A stretch of 64,000 nt of DNA from an uncultured Pelagibacteraceae bacterium. Its GTDB lineage: Bacteria; Pseudomonadota; Alphaproteobacteria; Pelagibacterales; Pelagibacteraceae. The notes beneath the pieces were generated by a model. The model searched no databases and was not told the DNA's origin. It saw only the letters and a list, made by a program, of their open reading frames with translations. Location of the stretch: the NCBI GenBank assembly GCA_902614975.1, contig CACMND010000004.1:52711-116710 (forward strand), written 5' to 3'. Each line of letters begins with the position of its first letter. The stretch's first letter is position 1. This document shows positions 1 through 9,445 of the stretch, in pieces. The position numbers and the translations under genes were made by a program.

Positions 1-1934
1 TGTCTACAAGAAACTAACTCTTCAGTAAATTTTCCATTTTTATCAATTAAAGAATTTGCTTGAGCAATTGTAAATTTAGTTTCTTCCATTGCTGAGAGGT
101 ATTCAATATTATTTTGAACCACACCATCTTTAACTTTTTTGTATGGACTCTCTATAAAACCATATTTGTTAATTTTAGAGTATGTGGATAGACTATTAAT
201 TAAACCTATATTTGGTCCCTCAGGCGTTTCTATCGGACAAATTCTTCCATAATGTGTTGGATGAACATCTCTCACTTCAAATCCTGCTCTTTCTCTAGTT
301 AGTCCTCCTGGACCTAATGCTGAAACTCTTCTTTTATGAGTAATTTCTGAAAGTGGATTTGTTTGATCCATAAATTGAGACAATTGAGATGTAGCAAAAA
401 AATCTTTTAAAGAAATTGTTAAAGGCTTAGCATTAATTAAATCCTGAGGCATAGCCGACTCTACATCAAGAGTTGTCATTTTTTCTTTAATTGCTCTTTC
501 CATTCTATAAACACCAATACGAGCTTGGTTTTCTACAAGTTCTCCAACAGATCTAACTCTTCTATTTCCTAAATGGTCAATGTCATCAACTTCGTCCTTT
601 CCATCTCTAAGATCTAACATTTTTTGAATGATTGATAATATGTCGTCATTTCTTAAAATCGTAATTTTGTCAGAGCAAGTTAATTCCAATCTTGAATTCA
701 TTTTTACTCTGCCAACATCAGATAAATCATATCTTTCCGAGCTAAAAAATAAATTATTAAATATCTGTGTTGCAATCTCTATTGTTGGAGGCTCTCCTGG
801 TCTTAAAACTTTATAAATTTCTGTAATAGCGTCATTTTTGTTCTCATTTTTATCGTTAAATATGCTTAACAATAAATATGGTCCTTTATTTATAGAATTT
901 GTTCTGGAAATATCTAGAGTTTTAATATCTGCCTCAATAACTTTGTTAATGATTGTCTCATTCAATTCAGTCCCAATTTTAAATATATCTTCGCCGATGG
1001 TAATATCTCTATGTAAGAATTTACCATAAAGAGATTCGCTTGAAATAAAAATTTCTTTTAAACCATCATTTGAGAGTTTTTTTGCTGTTAAAAAATTTAT
1101 TTTCTCACCTAATTTGACAACTACCTTATTATTTTTTGCGTCAATCACTTCCTCTGAAAAATTTTTAGCTTTGTAATTTTCTGGATCAAATTTTGTTTTC
1201 CACTTATTTAAATTTTTATCATATATTAAAGTTTCCTTTTGATAAAATTCATCAACTATATCATTTTTTGAAAAACCAAGAGCTTGCAGCAAAGTCGAGA
1301 CTAAAATTTTCTTTTTTCTATCTATTCTAAAATATAATAAGTCTTTAACATCAAACTCAAAATCTAACCAAGAACCTCTATTTGGAATAACGCGACAGTT
1401 AAATAATAATTTTCCACTTGCATGCGATTTTCCTTTATCGTGATCAAAGAAAACACCTGGACTTCTATGCATTTGATTAACGACTACTCTTTGAACTCCA
1501 TTAGTTATAAATGTTCCACTATTAGTCATCATGGGTACCTCACCCATGTAAACTTCTTGTTCTTTAGCAGATAAAATATCTTTTGTGTTATTCTCTTGAT
1601 CTATTTCATAAACAACGAGCCTTAAAGTACATTTTAGGGCAGCTGAATAAGTTAGCCCTCTCGCTATACATTCTTCAACATCAAATTTAGGCTTTTCTAG
1701 CTTGTATGATACATACTCTAAAGTTGCTTTGTCATTCAAATCTTCAATTGGAAAAATACTTTTAAAAACTCTATCAAAACCTTTAACAAGATGTTGCTCA
1801 ACATCTTGTTTAAATTCTGTGAGCTCTTTATAAGAATTTTTTTGTACTTCAATAAGATTTGGTATAGATAAACTTTCCTTTAGTTTTCCAAAACTTTTTC
1901 TAATATTCTTTTTTTCTGTAAAAGATAATTGCAT
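1..1934 (-). CDS. rpoB: RNA polymerase beta subunit, N-terminal part (partial)
   Basis: Beta subunit of RNA polymerase, which forms half of the catalytic cleft and carries the rifampicin pocket. The frame opens at ATG 1934 ([17 protein letters not shown]) and stays open to the window start, so about 644 residues are present and the C-terminal half is missing. The rifampicin cluster ([16 protein letters not shown], then VSALGPGGL) lies near 310-390, followed by [15 protein letters not shown] sequence and ending at ELVSCR. It is the last gene of the tuf-secE-nusG-rplKAJL-rpoB block and is separated from rplL by about 47 bp that hold a short hairpin. Identity is certain; only the extent is limited. 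Confidence 0.97.
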   Translation of the reverse strand, partial: MQLSFTEKKNIRKSFGKLKESLSIPNLIEVQKNSYKELTEFKQDVEQHLVKGFDRVFKSIFPIEDLNDKATLEYVSYKLEKPKFDVEECIARGLTYSAALKCTLRLVVYEIDQENNTKDILSAKEQEVYMGEVPMMTNSGTFITNGVQRVVVNQMHRSPGVFFDHDKGKSHASGKLLFNCRVIPNRGSWLDFEFDVKDLLYFRIDRKKKILVSTLLQALGFSKNDIVDEFYQKETLIYDKNLNKWKTKFDPENYKAKNFSEEVIDAKNNKVVVKLGEKINFLTAKKLSNDGLKEIFISSESLYGKFLHRDITIGEDIFKIGTELNETIINKVIEADIKTLDISRTNSINKGPYLLLSIFNDKNENKNDAITEIYKVLRPGEPPTIEIATQIFNNLFFSSERYDLSDVGRVKMNSRLELTCSDKITILRNDDILSIIQKMLDLRDGKDEVDDIDHLGNRRVRSVGELVENQARIGVYRMERAIKEKMTTLDVESAMPQDLINAKPLTISLKDFFATSQLSQFMDQTNPLSEITHKRRVSALGPGGLTRERAGFEVRDVHPTHYGRICPIETPEGPNIGLINSLSTYSKINKYGFIESPYKKVKDGVVQNNIEYLSAMEETKFTIAQANSLIDKNGKFTEELVSCR

Positions 1935-1942
1935 CTCAACTA

Positions 1943-1963
1943 CTGATTAAAACTTTTAACCAG
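1943..1963 (-). other. Hairpin between rplL and rpoB
   Basis: On the minus strand a 21-nt inverted repeat (CTGGTTAAAA / TTTTAATCAG, one G-T pair, 3-nt loop) fills the rplL-rpoB gap about 9 nt before the rpoB start. There is no following U-run, so it is not a standard terminator. In E. coli this gap carries an attenuator and an RNase III site; equivalent function here is inferred. Confidence 0.4.
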
Positions 1964-1981
1964 TAAATAATCCTATCTAAT

Positions 1982-2353
1982 TTATTTTAGTTCTACTTTT
2001 GCGCCAGCTGCTTCGAGTTTTTGCTTAATCTCTTCAGCCTCTTTTTTATTCACACCTGTTTTGACTTCTTTCGGTGCACCTTCAACTAAATCTTTTGCCT
2101 CTTTAAGTCCTAAAGCAGTAATAGCTCTAACCTCTTTTATAACATTAATTTTTTTATCTCCAGCTGCAGTAAGCATAATTGTAAATTCATCTTTTTCTTC
2201 CGCTGGTGCTGCTCCACCTGCTGCTGCTGGTGCCGCTGCTACAGCTGCTGCTGCAGTAACTCCCCATTTTTCCTCAAGTTGTTTTGAAAGTTCAGCTGCT
2301 TCTACAACAGTTAAACTTGATAAGTCATCTATAATTTTATTTAAGTCAGCCAT
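1982..2353 (-). CDS. rplL: Ribosomal protein bL12 (L7/L12)
   Basis: Stalk protein of the 50S subunit; dimers bind L10 and recruit translational GTPases. It has 123 residues, the usual length. The N-terminal dimerisation helix (about 1-30) is followed by an Ala-rich hinge (about 35-55, many AAA/APAA runs) and the conserved C-terminal domain with [20 protein letters not shown] and GAPKEVK. It sits directly downstream of rplJ, as in nearly all bacteria. An antisense open frame over it is only a by-product of the Ala-rich coding sequence. Confidence 0.98.
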   Translation of the reverse strand: MADLNKIIDDLSSLTVVEAAELSKQLEEKWGVTAAAAVAAAPAAAGGAAPAEEKDEFTIMLTAAGDKKINVIKEVRAITALGLKEAKDLVEGAPKEVKTGVNKKEAEEIKQKLEAAGAKVELK

Positions 2354-2371
2354 AGTAAATCTTGTCCCTGG

Positions 2372-2881
2372 TTATTTTTTTGATTTTTCGAGCGCTAAAA
2401 TAGCGATTTTTGACGCCGGCGCAAGTAAAATACTTGCTATTTTTTGTGCTGGAGACCTCAATAATCCCACTATTTTAGCCCTAGCTTCATCTAATGAAGG
2501 TAATGAAGCAACATTTTTGACGCCAGCAACGTCTAAAATGTCGGAACCCATGATTCCACCAAGAATCTTTAAATTTTGATTTTCTTTTGAAAAATTTGTT
2601 AATATCTTTGCAGATGTAATTGCATCTTCTGAAAGAGCTACAGCAGTGGGACCTGAAAACAAATTTGACAAGTCTTTACACCTTGTTTTTTCTAGTGCCA
2701 ATTTTGTTATTCTATTATTTGTAATTTTAAATTTTATTCCGTGTTCTCTCATTTTAGCTCTTAAGTCATCAAGTTGGTTCATTGTCAAACCCTGATAATG
2801 AGTGACAATAACAGCTTCAGAATTTTCAAACTGATTTGTCATATCAGATATATACTGTTTTTTCTGTTCTTTGTTCATCAT
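2372..2881 (-). CDS. rplJ: Ribosomal protein uL10
   Basis: Base of the L7/L12 stalk; binds 23S rRNA with L11 and carries the L12 dimers through its C-terminal helix. It has 169 residues, typical. Visible features are the N-terminal segment EAVIVTHYQGLT, the L/RAKMREHGIKFKITNNRI rRNA-binding region and the C-terminal helix ending in EKSKK. It follows rplA by 2 nt and precedes rplL by 18 nt. In other bacteria L10 represses its own operon through the rplJ leader; I could not identify such a leader in the tiny gap here. The start is MMNKEQ or the second Met. Confidence 0.97.
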   Translation of the reverse strand: MMNKEQKKQYISDMTNQFENSEAVIVTHYQGLTMNQLDDLRAKMREHGIKFKITNNRITKLALEKTRCKDLSNLFSGPTAVALSEDAITSAKILTNFSKENQNLKILGGIMGSDILDVAGVKNVASLPSLDEARAKIVGLLRSPAQKIASILLAPASKIAILALEKSKK

Positions 2882-2883
2882 AA

Positions 2884-3573
2884 CTAAATACTCTTACCTA
2901 ATTTGATTTTGTATGAAACACCCATTGTTGAAGTTATAAAAGCTTGTTTAACCAAATCTCCTTTAATAGTATTATTTGACTTTTCCTTTTCTAATGCATC
3001 AATTACTGCGTTAAAGTTCATTATTAACTTATCATCTGCAAAAGATTTATTTCCTATACTCAAGCCTATGTTGCCATCTTTGTCATTTCTTATTTCAACT
3101 TGACCGGATTTGGCATCAGTAACTGCTTTTTTTATATCGTTAGTAACTGATCCTAATTTTGGATTAGGCATCAGTCCTTTTGGACCTAGAACTTTTCCTA
3201 ATTTTGAAAGTTTAATCATCATACCTGGTGTACATATTAATTTTTCAAAATTTATATTTCCTGTCTTTATTTGATCAATAAGTTCATCTCCACCAATTAC
3301 TTCAGCTCCAGCATCTTTTGCTTCTTGCAATTTATTCTCCTCACACACAACACCAACTTTTACTTTTTTAGAACTTCCACCTGGTAAGTTAATTACTGTT
3401 CTAATATTTATTTCAGTTTTTTTTTGCTTATTATTAATTTGTAAATTTAGATCTAAAGACTCATCGAAATTAGTTGTACAATTTTTTTTTAAAATAGGAA
3501 TTAATTTATCTACTGTTTCGGATTGCAAGTCTCTAGTTTTTTCTGGTAAATTTTTGTATCTTTTTGACGACAT
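2884..3573 (-). CDS. rplA: Ribosomal protein uL1
   Basis: Protein of the L1 stalk, which moves deacylated tRNA through the E site. It has 229 residues, the family norm, and contains the signature region TPGMMIKLSKLGKVLGPKGLMPNP near the middle and the C-terminal AFITSTMGVSYKI. Its ATG shares one base with the rplK stop (TAATG), so the two are translationally coupled. L1 commonly acts as an autoregulator of the L11-L1 operon; no binding site could be confirmed by eye. Confidence 0.98.
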   Translation of the reverse strand: MSSKRYKNLPEKTRDLQSETVDKLIPILKKNCTTNFDESLDLNLQINNKQKKTEINIRTVINLPGGSSKKVKVGVVCEENKLQEAKDAGAEVIGGDELIDQIKTGNINFEKLICTPGMMIKLSKLGKVLGPKGLMPNPKLGSVTNDIKKAVTDAKSGQVEIRNDKDGNIGLSIGNKSFADDKLIMNFNAVIDALEKEKSNNTIKGDLVKQAFITSTMGVSYKIKLGKSI

Positions 3574-4001
3574 TATTCTACTACCTCTATACCCATAGAT
3601 CTTGCTGAACCAGCAATTATTTTTGCAGCCTCATCAACATCATGAGCATTCAAATCTGCCATTTTCTTTTCTGCAATCTCTTTTAGTTGTTTCTTTGAAA
3701 TTTTTGCTACAATATTTCTACCAGGTTCTTTGGATCCACTCTTTAATTTCACTGCCTCTTTAATAAAATGAGATGCTGGTGGCGACTTAATTATAAAGTC
3801 AAATTTTTTATCTTTATAAACTGTAATTATGACTGGTACGGGTTTTCCAGCAAAAGATTTTGTTTTTTCATTAAAGGCTTTGCAAAATTCCATAATATTT
3901 ATACCTCTTTGTCCTAAAGCTGGTCCAACAGGAGGAGCTGGGTTTGCTTGACCTCCATTTATTTGAAGTTTTATATATCCACTTATTTCTTTTTTTGCCA
4001 T
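3573..4001 (-). CDS. rplK: Ribosomal protein uL11
   Basis: Binds the GTPase-associated region of 23S rRNA together with L10 and is a target for trimethylation by PrmA. It has 142 residues, as expected, with [19 protein letters not shown] at the N-terminus and the C-terminal RNA-binding segment [17 protein letters not shown]. Its start overlaps the nusG stop by one base (TAATG) and its stop overlaps the rplA start in the same way. Confidence 0.98.
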   Translation of the reverse strand: MAKKEISGYIKLQINGGQANPAPPVGPALGQRGINIMEFCKAFNEKTKSFAGKPVPVIITVYKDKKFDFIIKSPPASHFIKEAVKLKSGSKEPGRNIVAKISKKQLKEIAEKKMADLNAHDVDEAAKIIAGSARSMGIEVVE

Positions 4002-4531
4002 TAACTTGCCTTTTCTACCTGGCTGTATTCCAAATCTACAGGTGTTGGTCTCCCGAAAATTGATACTGAAACTTTTAGCCTTAACTTATCCTCATCTATA
4101 TCTTCAACCAAACCACTGAAAGATGCAAATGGTCCATCTATAACTTGAACCTTTTCTCCAACATTGTATTCAACACCTGACTTTGGTTGTACCACGCCAT
4201 CTTTAATTTGACCAAGTATTTTTTCAATTTCCTTTTCCGAAACAGGTATAGGAGTTCCCTTAGTTCCTAAAAAACCACTAACTTTTTTTAAACTTTTTAT
4301 CATATGATAAATTGTATTATTCATTTCACTCTTTAATAAAACATATCCAGGAAAATATTTTTTCTTCCTTTGAACTCTTTTTCCTCTCTTAACTTCAGTA
4401 ATATCGTGTGTAGGAACAATTATTTCATCAATTTTATCAGAAAGATTTGCTTTATTTGCTTCCTCCTTAATTTCCTGAGCTACTTTATTTTCAAAGCTTG
4501 AATGAGATTGCACAATATACCAATTTTTCAT
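4001..4531 (-). CDS. nusG: Transcription elongation/antitermination factor NusG
   Basis: Binds RNA polymerase through the N-terminal NGN domain ([18 protein letters not shown]) and couples to ribosomes or Rho through the C-terminal KOW domain ([22 protein letters not shown]). It has 176 residues, standard. It sits between secE and rplK, the near-universal order. The start ATG shares a base with the secE stop. Identity is certain. Confidence 0.98.
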   Translation of the reverse strand: MKNWYIVQSHSSFENKVAQEIKEEANKANLSDKIDEIIVPTHDITEVKRGKRVQRKKKYFPGYVLLKSEMNNTIYHMIKSLKKVSGFLGTKGTPIPVSEKEIEKILGQIKDGVVQPKSGVEYNVGEKVQVIDGPFASFSGLVEDIDEDKLRLKVSVSIFGRPTPVDLEYSQVEKAS

Positions 4532-4722
4532 TACAGATTAACCTTTAAAACTAATTCTAAAAAAAATTGCAGAACTTGATCTAATAGTAGAAAAAATAAA
4601 GCTGCTACAATTGCCATAGCCACTACCATTAATGATCCTTGAACAACTTCTTTGCCTGTTGGCCAAGTAACTTTAAATGCTTCTTGTTTAACGTCCTGAA
4701 TAAATTTTAGAGGGTTTTTCAT
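4531..4722 (-). CDS. secE: Preprotein translocase subunit SecE
   Basis: Essential clamp subunit of the SecYEG channel in the inner membrane. The protein has 63 residues: an amphipathic N-terminal helix (KFIQDVKQEAFKVTWPTGKE) and one membrane helix (about 35-58). A longer frame runs back to 4794 but reads through the tRNA-Trp gene; the real start is ATG 4722 (MKNPLKFIQ), 11 nt after the tRNA CCA end. The short, single-spanning form is usual outside Enterobacteria. Confidence 0.95.
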   Translation of the reverse strand: MKNPLKFIQDVKQEAFKVTWPTGKEVVQGSLMVVAMAIVAALFFLLLDQVLQFFLELVLKVNL

Positions 4723-4733
4723 AATATTTTGTT

Positions 4734-4809
4734 TGGCAGGAGCGGAGGGAATCGAACCCCCAACCTCCGGTTTTGGAGACCGGCGCTCTACCAATTGAGC
4801 TACACTCCT
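4734..4809 (-). tRNA. tRNA-Trp (CCA anticodon)
   Basis: A 76-nt cloverleaf with encoded CCA. Acceptor AGGAGTG pairs with CGCTCCT, the anticodon loop is CTCCAAA (anticodon CCA), and the T-loop is GGTTCGATTCC-like. It lies between tuf and secE, a position conserved for tRNA-Trp in many bacteria, and is probably cut from the tuf-secE transcript. Confidence 0.97.
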
Positions 4810-4816
4810 ATGGAGT

Positions 4817-6007
4817 TTACTCGATAATTTTCGTTACTACTCCAGCTCCTACTGTTCTACCACCTTCTCTAATAGCAAAATTTAATTTTTCAGCCATTGC
4901 AATTGGTGTAATTAATTTAACTGTAAATTTAGCATCATCACCTGGCATAACCATCTCTGTACCTGCTGGTAATTCAACTTCACCAGTAACATCAGTTGTT
5001 CTAAAGTAAAACTGAGGTCTGTATTTAGTAAAGAATGGAGTGTGTCTTCCGCCCTCTTCTTTTTTTAATACATAAGCTTGAGCTTCAAATTTTGTATGCG
5101 GGGTTATTGAACCAGGTTTACACAGCACTTGACCTCGCTCAACGTCTGTTCTTTCAACTCCTCTTAGAAGAGCTCCTATGTTATCCCCTGCTTCACCAGA
5201 GTCTAGAAGCTTCCTAAACATCTCTACTCCTGTACAAACAGTTTTTTTTGTTTCTCTAATTCCTACAATCTCTATTTCGTCACCAGTTTTAATAACACCA
5301 GATTCTACTCTACCTGTTACCACTGTACCTCTGCCTGAAATTGAGAAAACATCTTCAACGGGCATCAAAAAATCTTTGTCTTTTGGTCTATCAGGTTGTG
5401 GAATAAACTCATCAACGGATTTCATAAGTTCCATAATTGAATTTTTACCAATTTCATCATCTCTTCCTTCTACAGCTGCTAACGCTGATCCTTTAATAAT
5501 TGGAGTTTTGTCTCCTGGAAATTTATATGATGTTAATAAATCTTTTATTTCTTCCTCGACAAGTTCAATCATCTCTTTGTCGTCAACTTGATCGACTTTA
5601 TTCAGGTAAACTACTATAGCTGGAACACCAACTTGTCTTGCTAAAAGAATATGCTCTCTAGTTTGTGGCATTGGCCCATCAGCAGCATTAACAACTAAAA
5701 TTGCTCCATCCATTTGTGCAGCACCAGTTATCATGTTTTTTACATAATCAGCGTGACCTGGACAATCTACGTGAGCATAGTGTCTCTTTTCAGTCTCATA
5801 CTCTACGTGGGCAGTTGATATTGTTATTCCTCTCTCTTTTTCTTCTGGAGCTTTATCAATTTGGTCATAAGCGGTAAATTGTGCACCGCCAGTCTCTGCT
5901 AATACTTTTGTGATCGCAGCAGTTAATGTTGTCTTACCATGATCGACGTGTCCTATGGTTCCAATATTACAGTGCGGTTTATTTCTTACAAACTTTTCTT
6001 TTGACAT
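4817..6007 (-). CDS. tuf: Elongation factor Tu
   Basis: GTPase that delivers aminoacyl-tRNA to the ribosome. It has 396 residues, full length. The G-domain motifs are GHVDHGKT (G1, about 19-26), DCPGHADY (G3) and NKVD (G4), followed by the two beta-barrel domains ([11 protein letters not shown], and the C-terminal end [10 protein letters not shown]). It is flanked by tRNA genes on both sides and probably co-transcribed with them. Whether a second tuf copy exists elsewhere cannot be seen here. Confidence 0.99.
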   Translation of the reverse strand: MSKEKFVRNKPHCNIGTIGHVDHGKTTLTAAITKVLAETGGAQFTAYDQIDKAPEEKERGITISTAHVEYETEKRHYAHVDCPGHADYVKNMITGAAQMDGAILVVNAADGPMPQTREHILLARQVGVPAIVVYLNKVDQVDDKEMIELVEEEIKDLLTSYKFPGDKTPIIKGSALAAVEGRDDEIGKNSIMELMKSVDEFIPQPDRPKDKDFLMPVEDVFSISGRGTVVTGRVESGVIKTGDEIEIVGIRETKKTVCTGVEMFRKLLDSGEAGDNIGALLRGVERTDVERGQVLCKPGSITPHTKFEAQAYVLKKEEGGRHTPFFTKYRPQFYFRTTDVTGEVELPAGTEMVMPGDDAKFTVKLITPIAMAEKLNFAIREGGRTVGAGVVTKIIE

Positions 6008-6047
6008 TACTTGTTTACCTCTTTTATTTTATACTTAATTTAATTTT

Positions 6048-6121
6048 TGGAGCGGGTAAAGGGAATCGAACCCTTACATCCAGCTTGGAAGGCTAGCGTT
6101 CTACCATTGAACTACACCCGC
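6048..6121 (-). tRNA. tRNA-Gly (TCC anticodon)
   Basis: A 74-nt cloverleaf with encoded CCA: acceptor GCGGGTG with TACCCGC (one G-T pair), anticodon loop CTTCCAA giving TCC, T-arm GGGTTCGATTCCC. It lies 40 nt upstream of tuf and 42 nt downstream of tRNA-Tyr on the same strand. Confidence 0.97.
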
Positions 6122-6163
6122 AACACCCAAGTACACTCCATGTTATTAAAAAGAATTATTGAA

Positions 6164-6249
<86 letters not shown>

Positions 6250-6307
6250 TTAATATAATTTTAGGGGGAAGCACCCCATGTTCAATAAAGCTTTAAACAA
6301 CATGCGT

Positions 6308-6335
6308 TTTATATATTTTTATTGTACAAATGCAA
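6308..6335 (-). promoter_or_regulatory. Candidate promoter of the tRNA-Tyr/tuf transcript
   Basis: On the minus strand TTGCAT (6335-6330) and TATAAA (6313-6308) are 16 nt apart. A start just downstream would give a leader of about 50 nt before tRNA-Tyr, containing a G4/C4 hairpin near 6265-6277. The match is by eye and the -35 is weak. Confidence 0.35.
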
Positions 6336-6350
6336 TACGTGAAATATAGG
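6322..6350 (+). promoter_or_regulatory. Candidate promoter of rlmB
   Basis: TTGTAC (6322-6327) and TATAGG (6345-6350) are separated by 17 nt, with the rlmB ATG 38 nt further on. It overlaps the candidate divergent tRNA-Tyr promoter. Both boxes are imperfect, so confidence is low. Confidence 0.35.
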
Positions 6351-6388
6351 AAAATAGCTTAAAAAATAGTGTAAATTCAACAATTATC

Positions 6389-7132
6389 ATGAGCAAATCA
6401 TCTTTTTTTATAGTAGGAAAACATGCAGTTATAGAGGCATTAAAAAATCCCAAAAGAAAAGTTTTAAAAATTTTTTTAACTGAGGAAAGTAAAAAAAATA
6501 TACACAGAGTTAGTTCAAGAAAAAATTTACTTAAAGATTTAAAAATTTATTACAAAACACGAAAAGAACTAGATAAATATTGTTCTAAAGACGGAATTAC
6601 TCATCAAGGATATGTTGCAGAAATAGAGCATTTTGAAAAAAATAATTTAAAAGAATTTATTAAAATAAAGGACAGTTTAACCTTTGCATGTTTAGACGAA
6701 GTAACAGATCCTAGAAATATAGGCTCTATCATTAGAAGTGCAGCATCATTTGATATTGATGGAATAATTATTAAAGAAAGACACTTTCCCTCAGAAAGTA
6801 AACTTATGTATAAATCTGCAAGTGGCTCTATGGAGCATATAAATATATTCGAGGTATCAAATATAAATACCACTCTTAAATTTCTTAGGGAAAAAAATTT
6901 TTGGATTTATGGTTTTGAAGCAAGTTGTGAGAAAAAGTTTAACGAAATTAAATGGGATGGGAATAACATTTTATTATTTGGTTCGGAAGGTTTTGGTATT
7001 AGAGAACATACAAAAAAATATACAGATTTTTCAGTAAAAATAGACATTAACAAAAATATTGAAAGTTTGAATATATCTAATAGTGCAGCAATAGTTTTTC
7101 ACTATATAAATCAATATAAAAATAAAACTTGA
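6389..7132 (+). CDS. rlmB: 23S rRNA (guanosine-2'-O)-methyltransferase, RlmB/TrmH family
   Basis: SPOUT-class SAM-dependent 2'-O-ribose methyltransferase; RlmB modifies Gm2251 in the 23S P-loop. It has 247 residues. An N-terminal substrate-binding domain (GKHAVIEALKNPKRKV, about 9-24) is followed by the three knot motifs: EVTDPRNIGSIIRSA (about 108-122), LLFGSEGFGI (about 196-205) and ISNSAAIVFH at the end. It is a single gene between divergent tRNA-Tyr and the downstream tRNA-Thr. Family is certain; RlmB rather than another TrmH-type target is likely from length and the GxHAV start. Confidence 0.88.
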   Translation: MSKSSFFIVGKHAVIEALKNPKRKVLKIFLTEESKKNIHRVSSRKNLLKDLKIYYKTRKELDKYCSKDGITHQGYVAEIEHFEKNNLKEFIKIKDSLTFACLDEVTDPRNIGSIIRSAASFDIDGIIIKERHFPSESKLMYKSASGSMEHINIFEVSNINTTLKFLREKNFWIYGFEASCEKKFNEIKWDGNNILLFGSEGFGIREHTKKYTDFSVKIDINKNIESLNISNSAAIVFHYINQYKNKT

Positions 7133-7165
7133 TAATATTAAAAATCGTAATACAAAACTCCTGAT

Positions 7166-7241
7166 GCCCTTGTAGCTCAGCTGGTAGAGCAATTGATTTG
7201 TAATCAATAGGTCCGCGGTTCGAGTCCGTGCGGGGGCACCA
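7166..7241 (+). tRNA. tRNA-Thr (TGT anticodon)
   Basis: A 76-nt cloverleaf with encoded CCA. Acceptor GCCCTTG pairs with CGGGGGC using G-T pairs, the anticodon stem-loop is ATTGA-TTTGTAA-TCAAT (anticodon TGT), and the T-arm contains GGTTCGAGTCC. The CCA ends only 3 nt before the stop codon of the convergent nadK. Confidence 0.96.
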
Positions 7242-7244
7242 TTA

Positions 7245-8015
7245 TTAATTTATTTCATTTCTTATCTGTTCGATTTTAATTTTTTTCTGAAGACTTCTAT
7301 TTTTATCGAATATTAAATTAAATTTAATTTTTTTGTTAGTTTTAATTGATATTGATTTTGCATTTCTTACCTCAATATTATCAGCAACAGCACTTATGGG
7401 TCGCTTTATATAATTTAAATTTTTAATTGTAATTTTAGATTTATCACTTACTATTTTTCCTTTCCACCTCCTTGGTCTAAAGGGACTTATTGGACTTATT
7501 GATAACTTATTGGAATCTATGCTTAGAATAGGGCCATGAACAGATAGATTATAAGCTGTACTACCAGCAGGTGTTGATACTAATACACCATCAGAAATTA
7601 AATGTTTTATAATTTGTTTTTTACCATTTAGAATAGTTAAAGATGCAGTTTGTCTACTTTGTCTGAGAACTGAGATTTCATTGATTGCAATACATTTTTT
7701 TATAATATTTGATTTATTTTTAACACTCATCTCTAATGGTGATATTGAAACTAATCTGCCTTTAACTAAATTTTTATAATTTGTTTTTTTAGAATATTTA
7801 TTCATAAGGAAACCATAATTTCCTGAATTTATTCCATAAAAAGGTTTTTTGTATTTATTATATTTTTTTAATGTTTCGAGCATAAAACCATCGCCACCTA
7901 TCACAATTATTAAATTAGATTTTGACAAAGAATAGGTCTTTATTCTTTTTAAGACTGCATTTTTAATTTTAGAAGATCTAGAATTTTTGTCAGAAACTAG
8001 AAAAGGATTAACCAT
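7245..8015 (-). CDS. nadK: NAD kinase
   Basis: Phosphorylates NAD to NADP. It has 256 residues with the family motifs IGGDGFMLETL (GGDG nucleotide loop), GINSGNYGFLM (NxGxxGFL) and TPAGSTAYNLSVHGP. I start it at ATG 8015 (MVNPFLVSDKNS): the frame extends to 8054 but the extra residues would be read from inside tRNA-Leu. The gene begins 3 nt after the tRNA-Leu CCA, so the two are probably one transcript. Typical alphaproteobacterial size. Confidence 0.94.
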   Translation of the reverse strand: MVNPFLVSDKNSRSSKIKNAVLKRIKTYSLSKSNLIIVIGGDGFMLETLKKYNKYKKPFYGINSGNYGFLMNKYSKKTNYKNLVKGRLVSISPLEMSVKNKSNIIKKCIAINEISVLRQSRQTASLTILNGKKQIIKHLISDGVLVSTPAGSTAYNLSVHGPILSIDSNKLSISPISPFRPRRWKGKIVSDKSKITIKNLNYIKRPISAVADNIEVRNAKSISIKTNKKIKFNLIFDKNRSLQKKIKIEQIRNEIN

Positions 8016-8018
8016 TAG

Positions 8019-8104
8019 TGGTGCCCTCGGCCAGACTCGAACTGGCACTCCCAAAAGGGCAAGGATTTTAAGTCCTTTGTGTCTACCAATTTCACCACGA
8101 GGGC
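8019..8104 (-). tRNA. tRNA-Leu (TAA anticodon)
   Basis: An 86-nt class II tRNA with encoded CCA: acceptor GCCCTCG with CGAGGGC, anticodon arm AAGGA-CTTAAAA-TCCTT (anticodon TAA), long variable arm, T-arm CCAGTTCGAGTCTGG. It lies directly upstream of nadK on the same strand. Confidence 0.97.
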
Positions 8105-8148
8105 ATTTGTAAAGTTCATCGTTATATATATTAAAATTTATATCTCAA

Positions 8149-9441
8149 CTATATTAAATTGTATTGATATTCTCTAGCTTCAATTATTTCTTTTTGTAAA
8201 TTTAACTCAACATCATCCAATCTTATAAATTGATCTTTCATTATGTCATTCTTCAAGACTGCATTATCAGTATAACCCATAGGTAAAATTCTTTCTTGTT
8301 TAGATCTTTTGGATGAAATCAACCTCCCCCTTGCACAATAACCCCCTTCTCCATCAAGTTTTTGTCCGGCTTTTAAATCTTTTTTTGCAACACTAGCTAT
8401 TTCAGCATTAAAATTTTTTGTATGACCTGTAGCCTTATTATCAAGCATTATGGAATAGATTGATTGAGCTAATTCTAATCCAATATAATGATAAGGCCTC
8501 CAAATGGCTGAATAACTTCCCGATGAGTCAGTTACCATTCCATAGTCTTTAAAACAGTTTTTCACATACTCATTTTGAGCTTTAATAACAATATACACTC
8601 CCCATCTAAGATCATCAGGGATATCTTTTTTATCTAAATCTATACTTGAAATAACTTCTACTTGACCAGAATAATCTAATAATCCTCCCTCAGATTTTGG
8701 AATTAATTTTTTAGCAATGTCATAAACTCCGATTGGAGGATATGTTAATCCACTATTTGGGCATTTTAAGTCTGTAGCATTACTAACAGCACACATTTCT
8801 ATTGATGATTTATCCCCACATAAAAAACTATTAAACATTTTAGGATTCATCCCAGATTCATCTTCGGCTCTTTCTTTAGTTAAACCATAGTGACCCCAAA
8901 CAGTTTCTGGTGTCGAATATTCAAATGATGGATGATATTTTGTTCCTTTACCTGCACATATAACTTCAAAACCATTTAATTTTGCCCATTCAATTTGTTC
9001 TAATATTAATGATGGCTGATCACCATAAGCCATTGAACAGATTACATTATTTTTTTTAGCTAAATCAGACAAATACTTTCCGCATAAAACATCTGCCTCA
9101 ACATTAACCATTATTACATGCTTTTTGTTTTCTAAGATTTTCTTTGCATGTAATGTGCCTGCTATAGGGTTGCCTGTAGCTTCAATAAATACATCTATTT
9201 CTCTATTAAAAACTTTGTCTAAATTATCTGCAAAATTAATCTTTTGTATAGTTTCACTTGACAATCCACTATTTAAACAATTTTTTTTTGCTCTCTCGAT
9301 ATCAAGCTCTATGATTGAGTCTAAAATGATTTTGTTTAATTGATTATATTGAGCAAGAAACATTGAAACAAATTTCCCACAGCCAACAAAAGCAACTCTA
9401 ATTGGTTTTTTTAAATTTTGAAGTTTAGTATATAAATACAC
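8149..9441 (-). CDS. COG4091-like NAD(P)-dependent dehydrogenase with C-terminal SAF-type region
   Basis: It resembles the predicted homoserine-dehydrogenase-like family that ends in a SAF domain. The 430 residues start with a Rossmann fold (RVAFVGCGKFVSMFLAQY, about 15-32), continue with EATGNPIAG and a long catalytic region (GMVTDSSGSYSAIWRPYHYIGLELA), and end in a SAF-like segment (KKDLKAGQKLDGEGGYCARGRL, about 353-374). It is the last gene of the cinA-GGCT-azlC-azlD run, 4 nt after azlD. The substrate is unknown; members of this family have been linked to sugar-acid catabolism as well as annotated as homoserine dehydrogenases. I would not call it a true Hom. Confidence 0.7.
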   Translation of the reverse strand: MYLYTKLQNLKKPIRVAFVGCGKFVSMFLAQYNQLNKIILDSIIELDIERAKKNCLNSGLSSETIQKINFADNLDKVFNREIDVFIEATGNPIAGTLHAKKILENKKHVIMVNVEADVLCGKYLSDLAKKNNVICSMAYGDQPSLILEQIEWAKLNGFEVICAGKGTKYHPSFEYSTPETVWGHYGLTKERAEDESGMNPKMFNSFLCGDKSSIEMCAVSNATDLKCPNSGLTYPPIGVYDIAKKLIPKSEGGLLDYSGQVEVISSIDLDKKDIPDDLRWGVYIVIKAQNEYVKNCFKDYGMVTDSSGSYSAIWRPYHYIGLELAQSIYSIMLDNKATGHTKNFNAEIASVAKKDLKAGQKLDGEGGYCARGRLISSKRSKQERILPMGYTDNAVLKNDIMKDQFIRLDDVELNLQKEIIEAREYQYNLI

Positions 9442-9445
9442 AGAT

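Noticed and set aside
2061..2579. Plus-strand open frame of 172 residues over rplL and rplJ
   Set aside because: Antisense by-product of the Ala-rich L7/L12 coding region; low complexity and no recognisable family.
4723..4794. N-terminal extension of secE by 24 residues
   Set aside because: The extra residues are read from the tRNA-Trp gene; ATG 4722 gives a normal SecE.
5178..5591. Plus-strand open frame of 137 residues inside tuf
   Set aside because: Antisense shadow of the strongly conserved EF-Tu gene.
8016..8054. N-terminal extension of nadK
   Set aside because: It lies inside tRNA-Leu; ATG 8015 gives a normal-length NadK.
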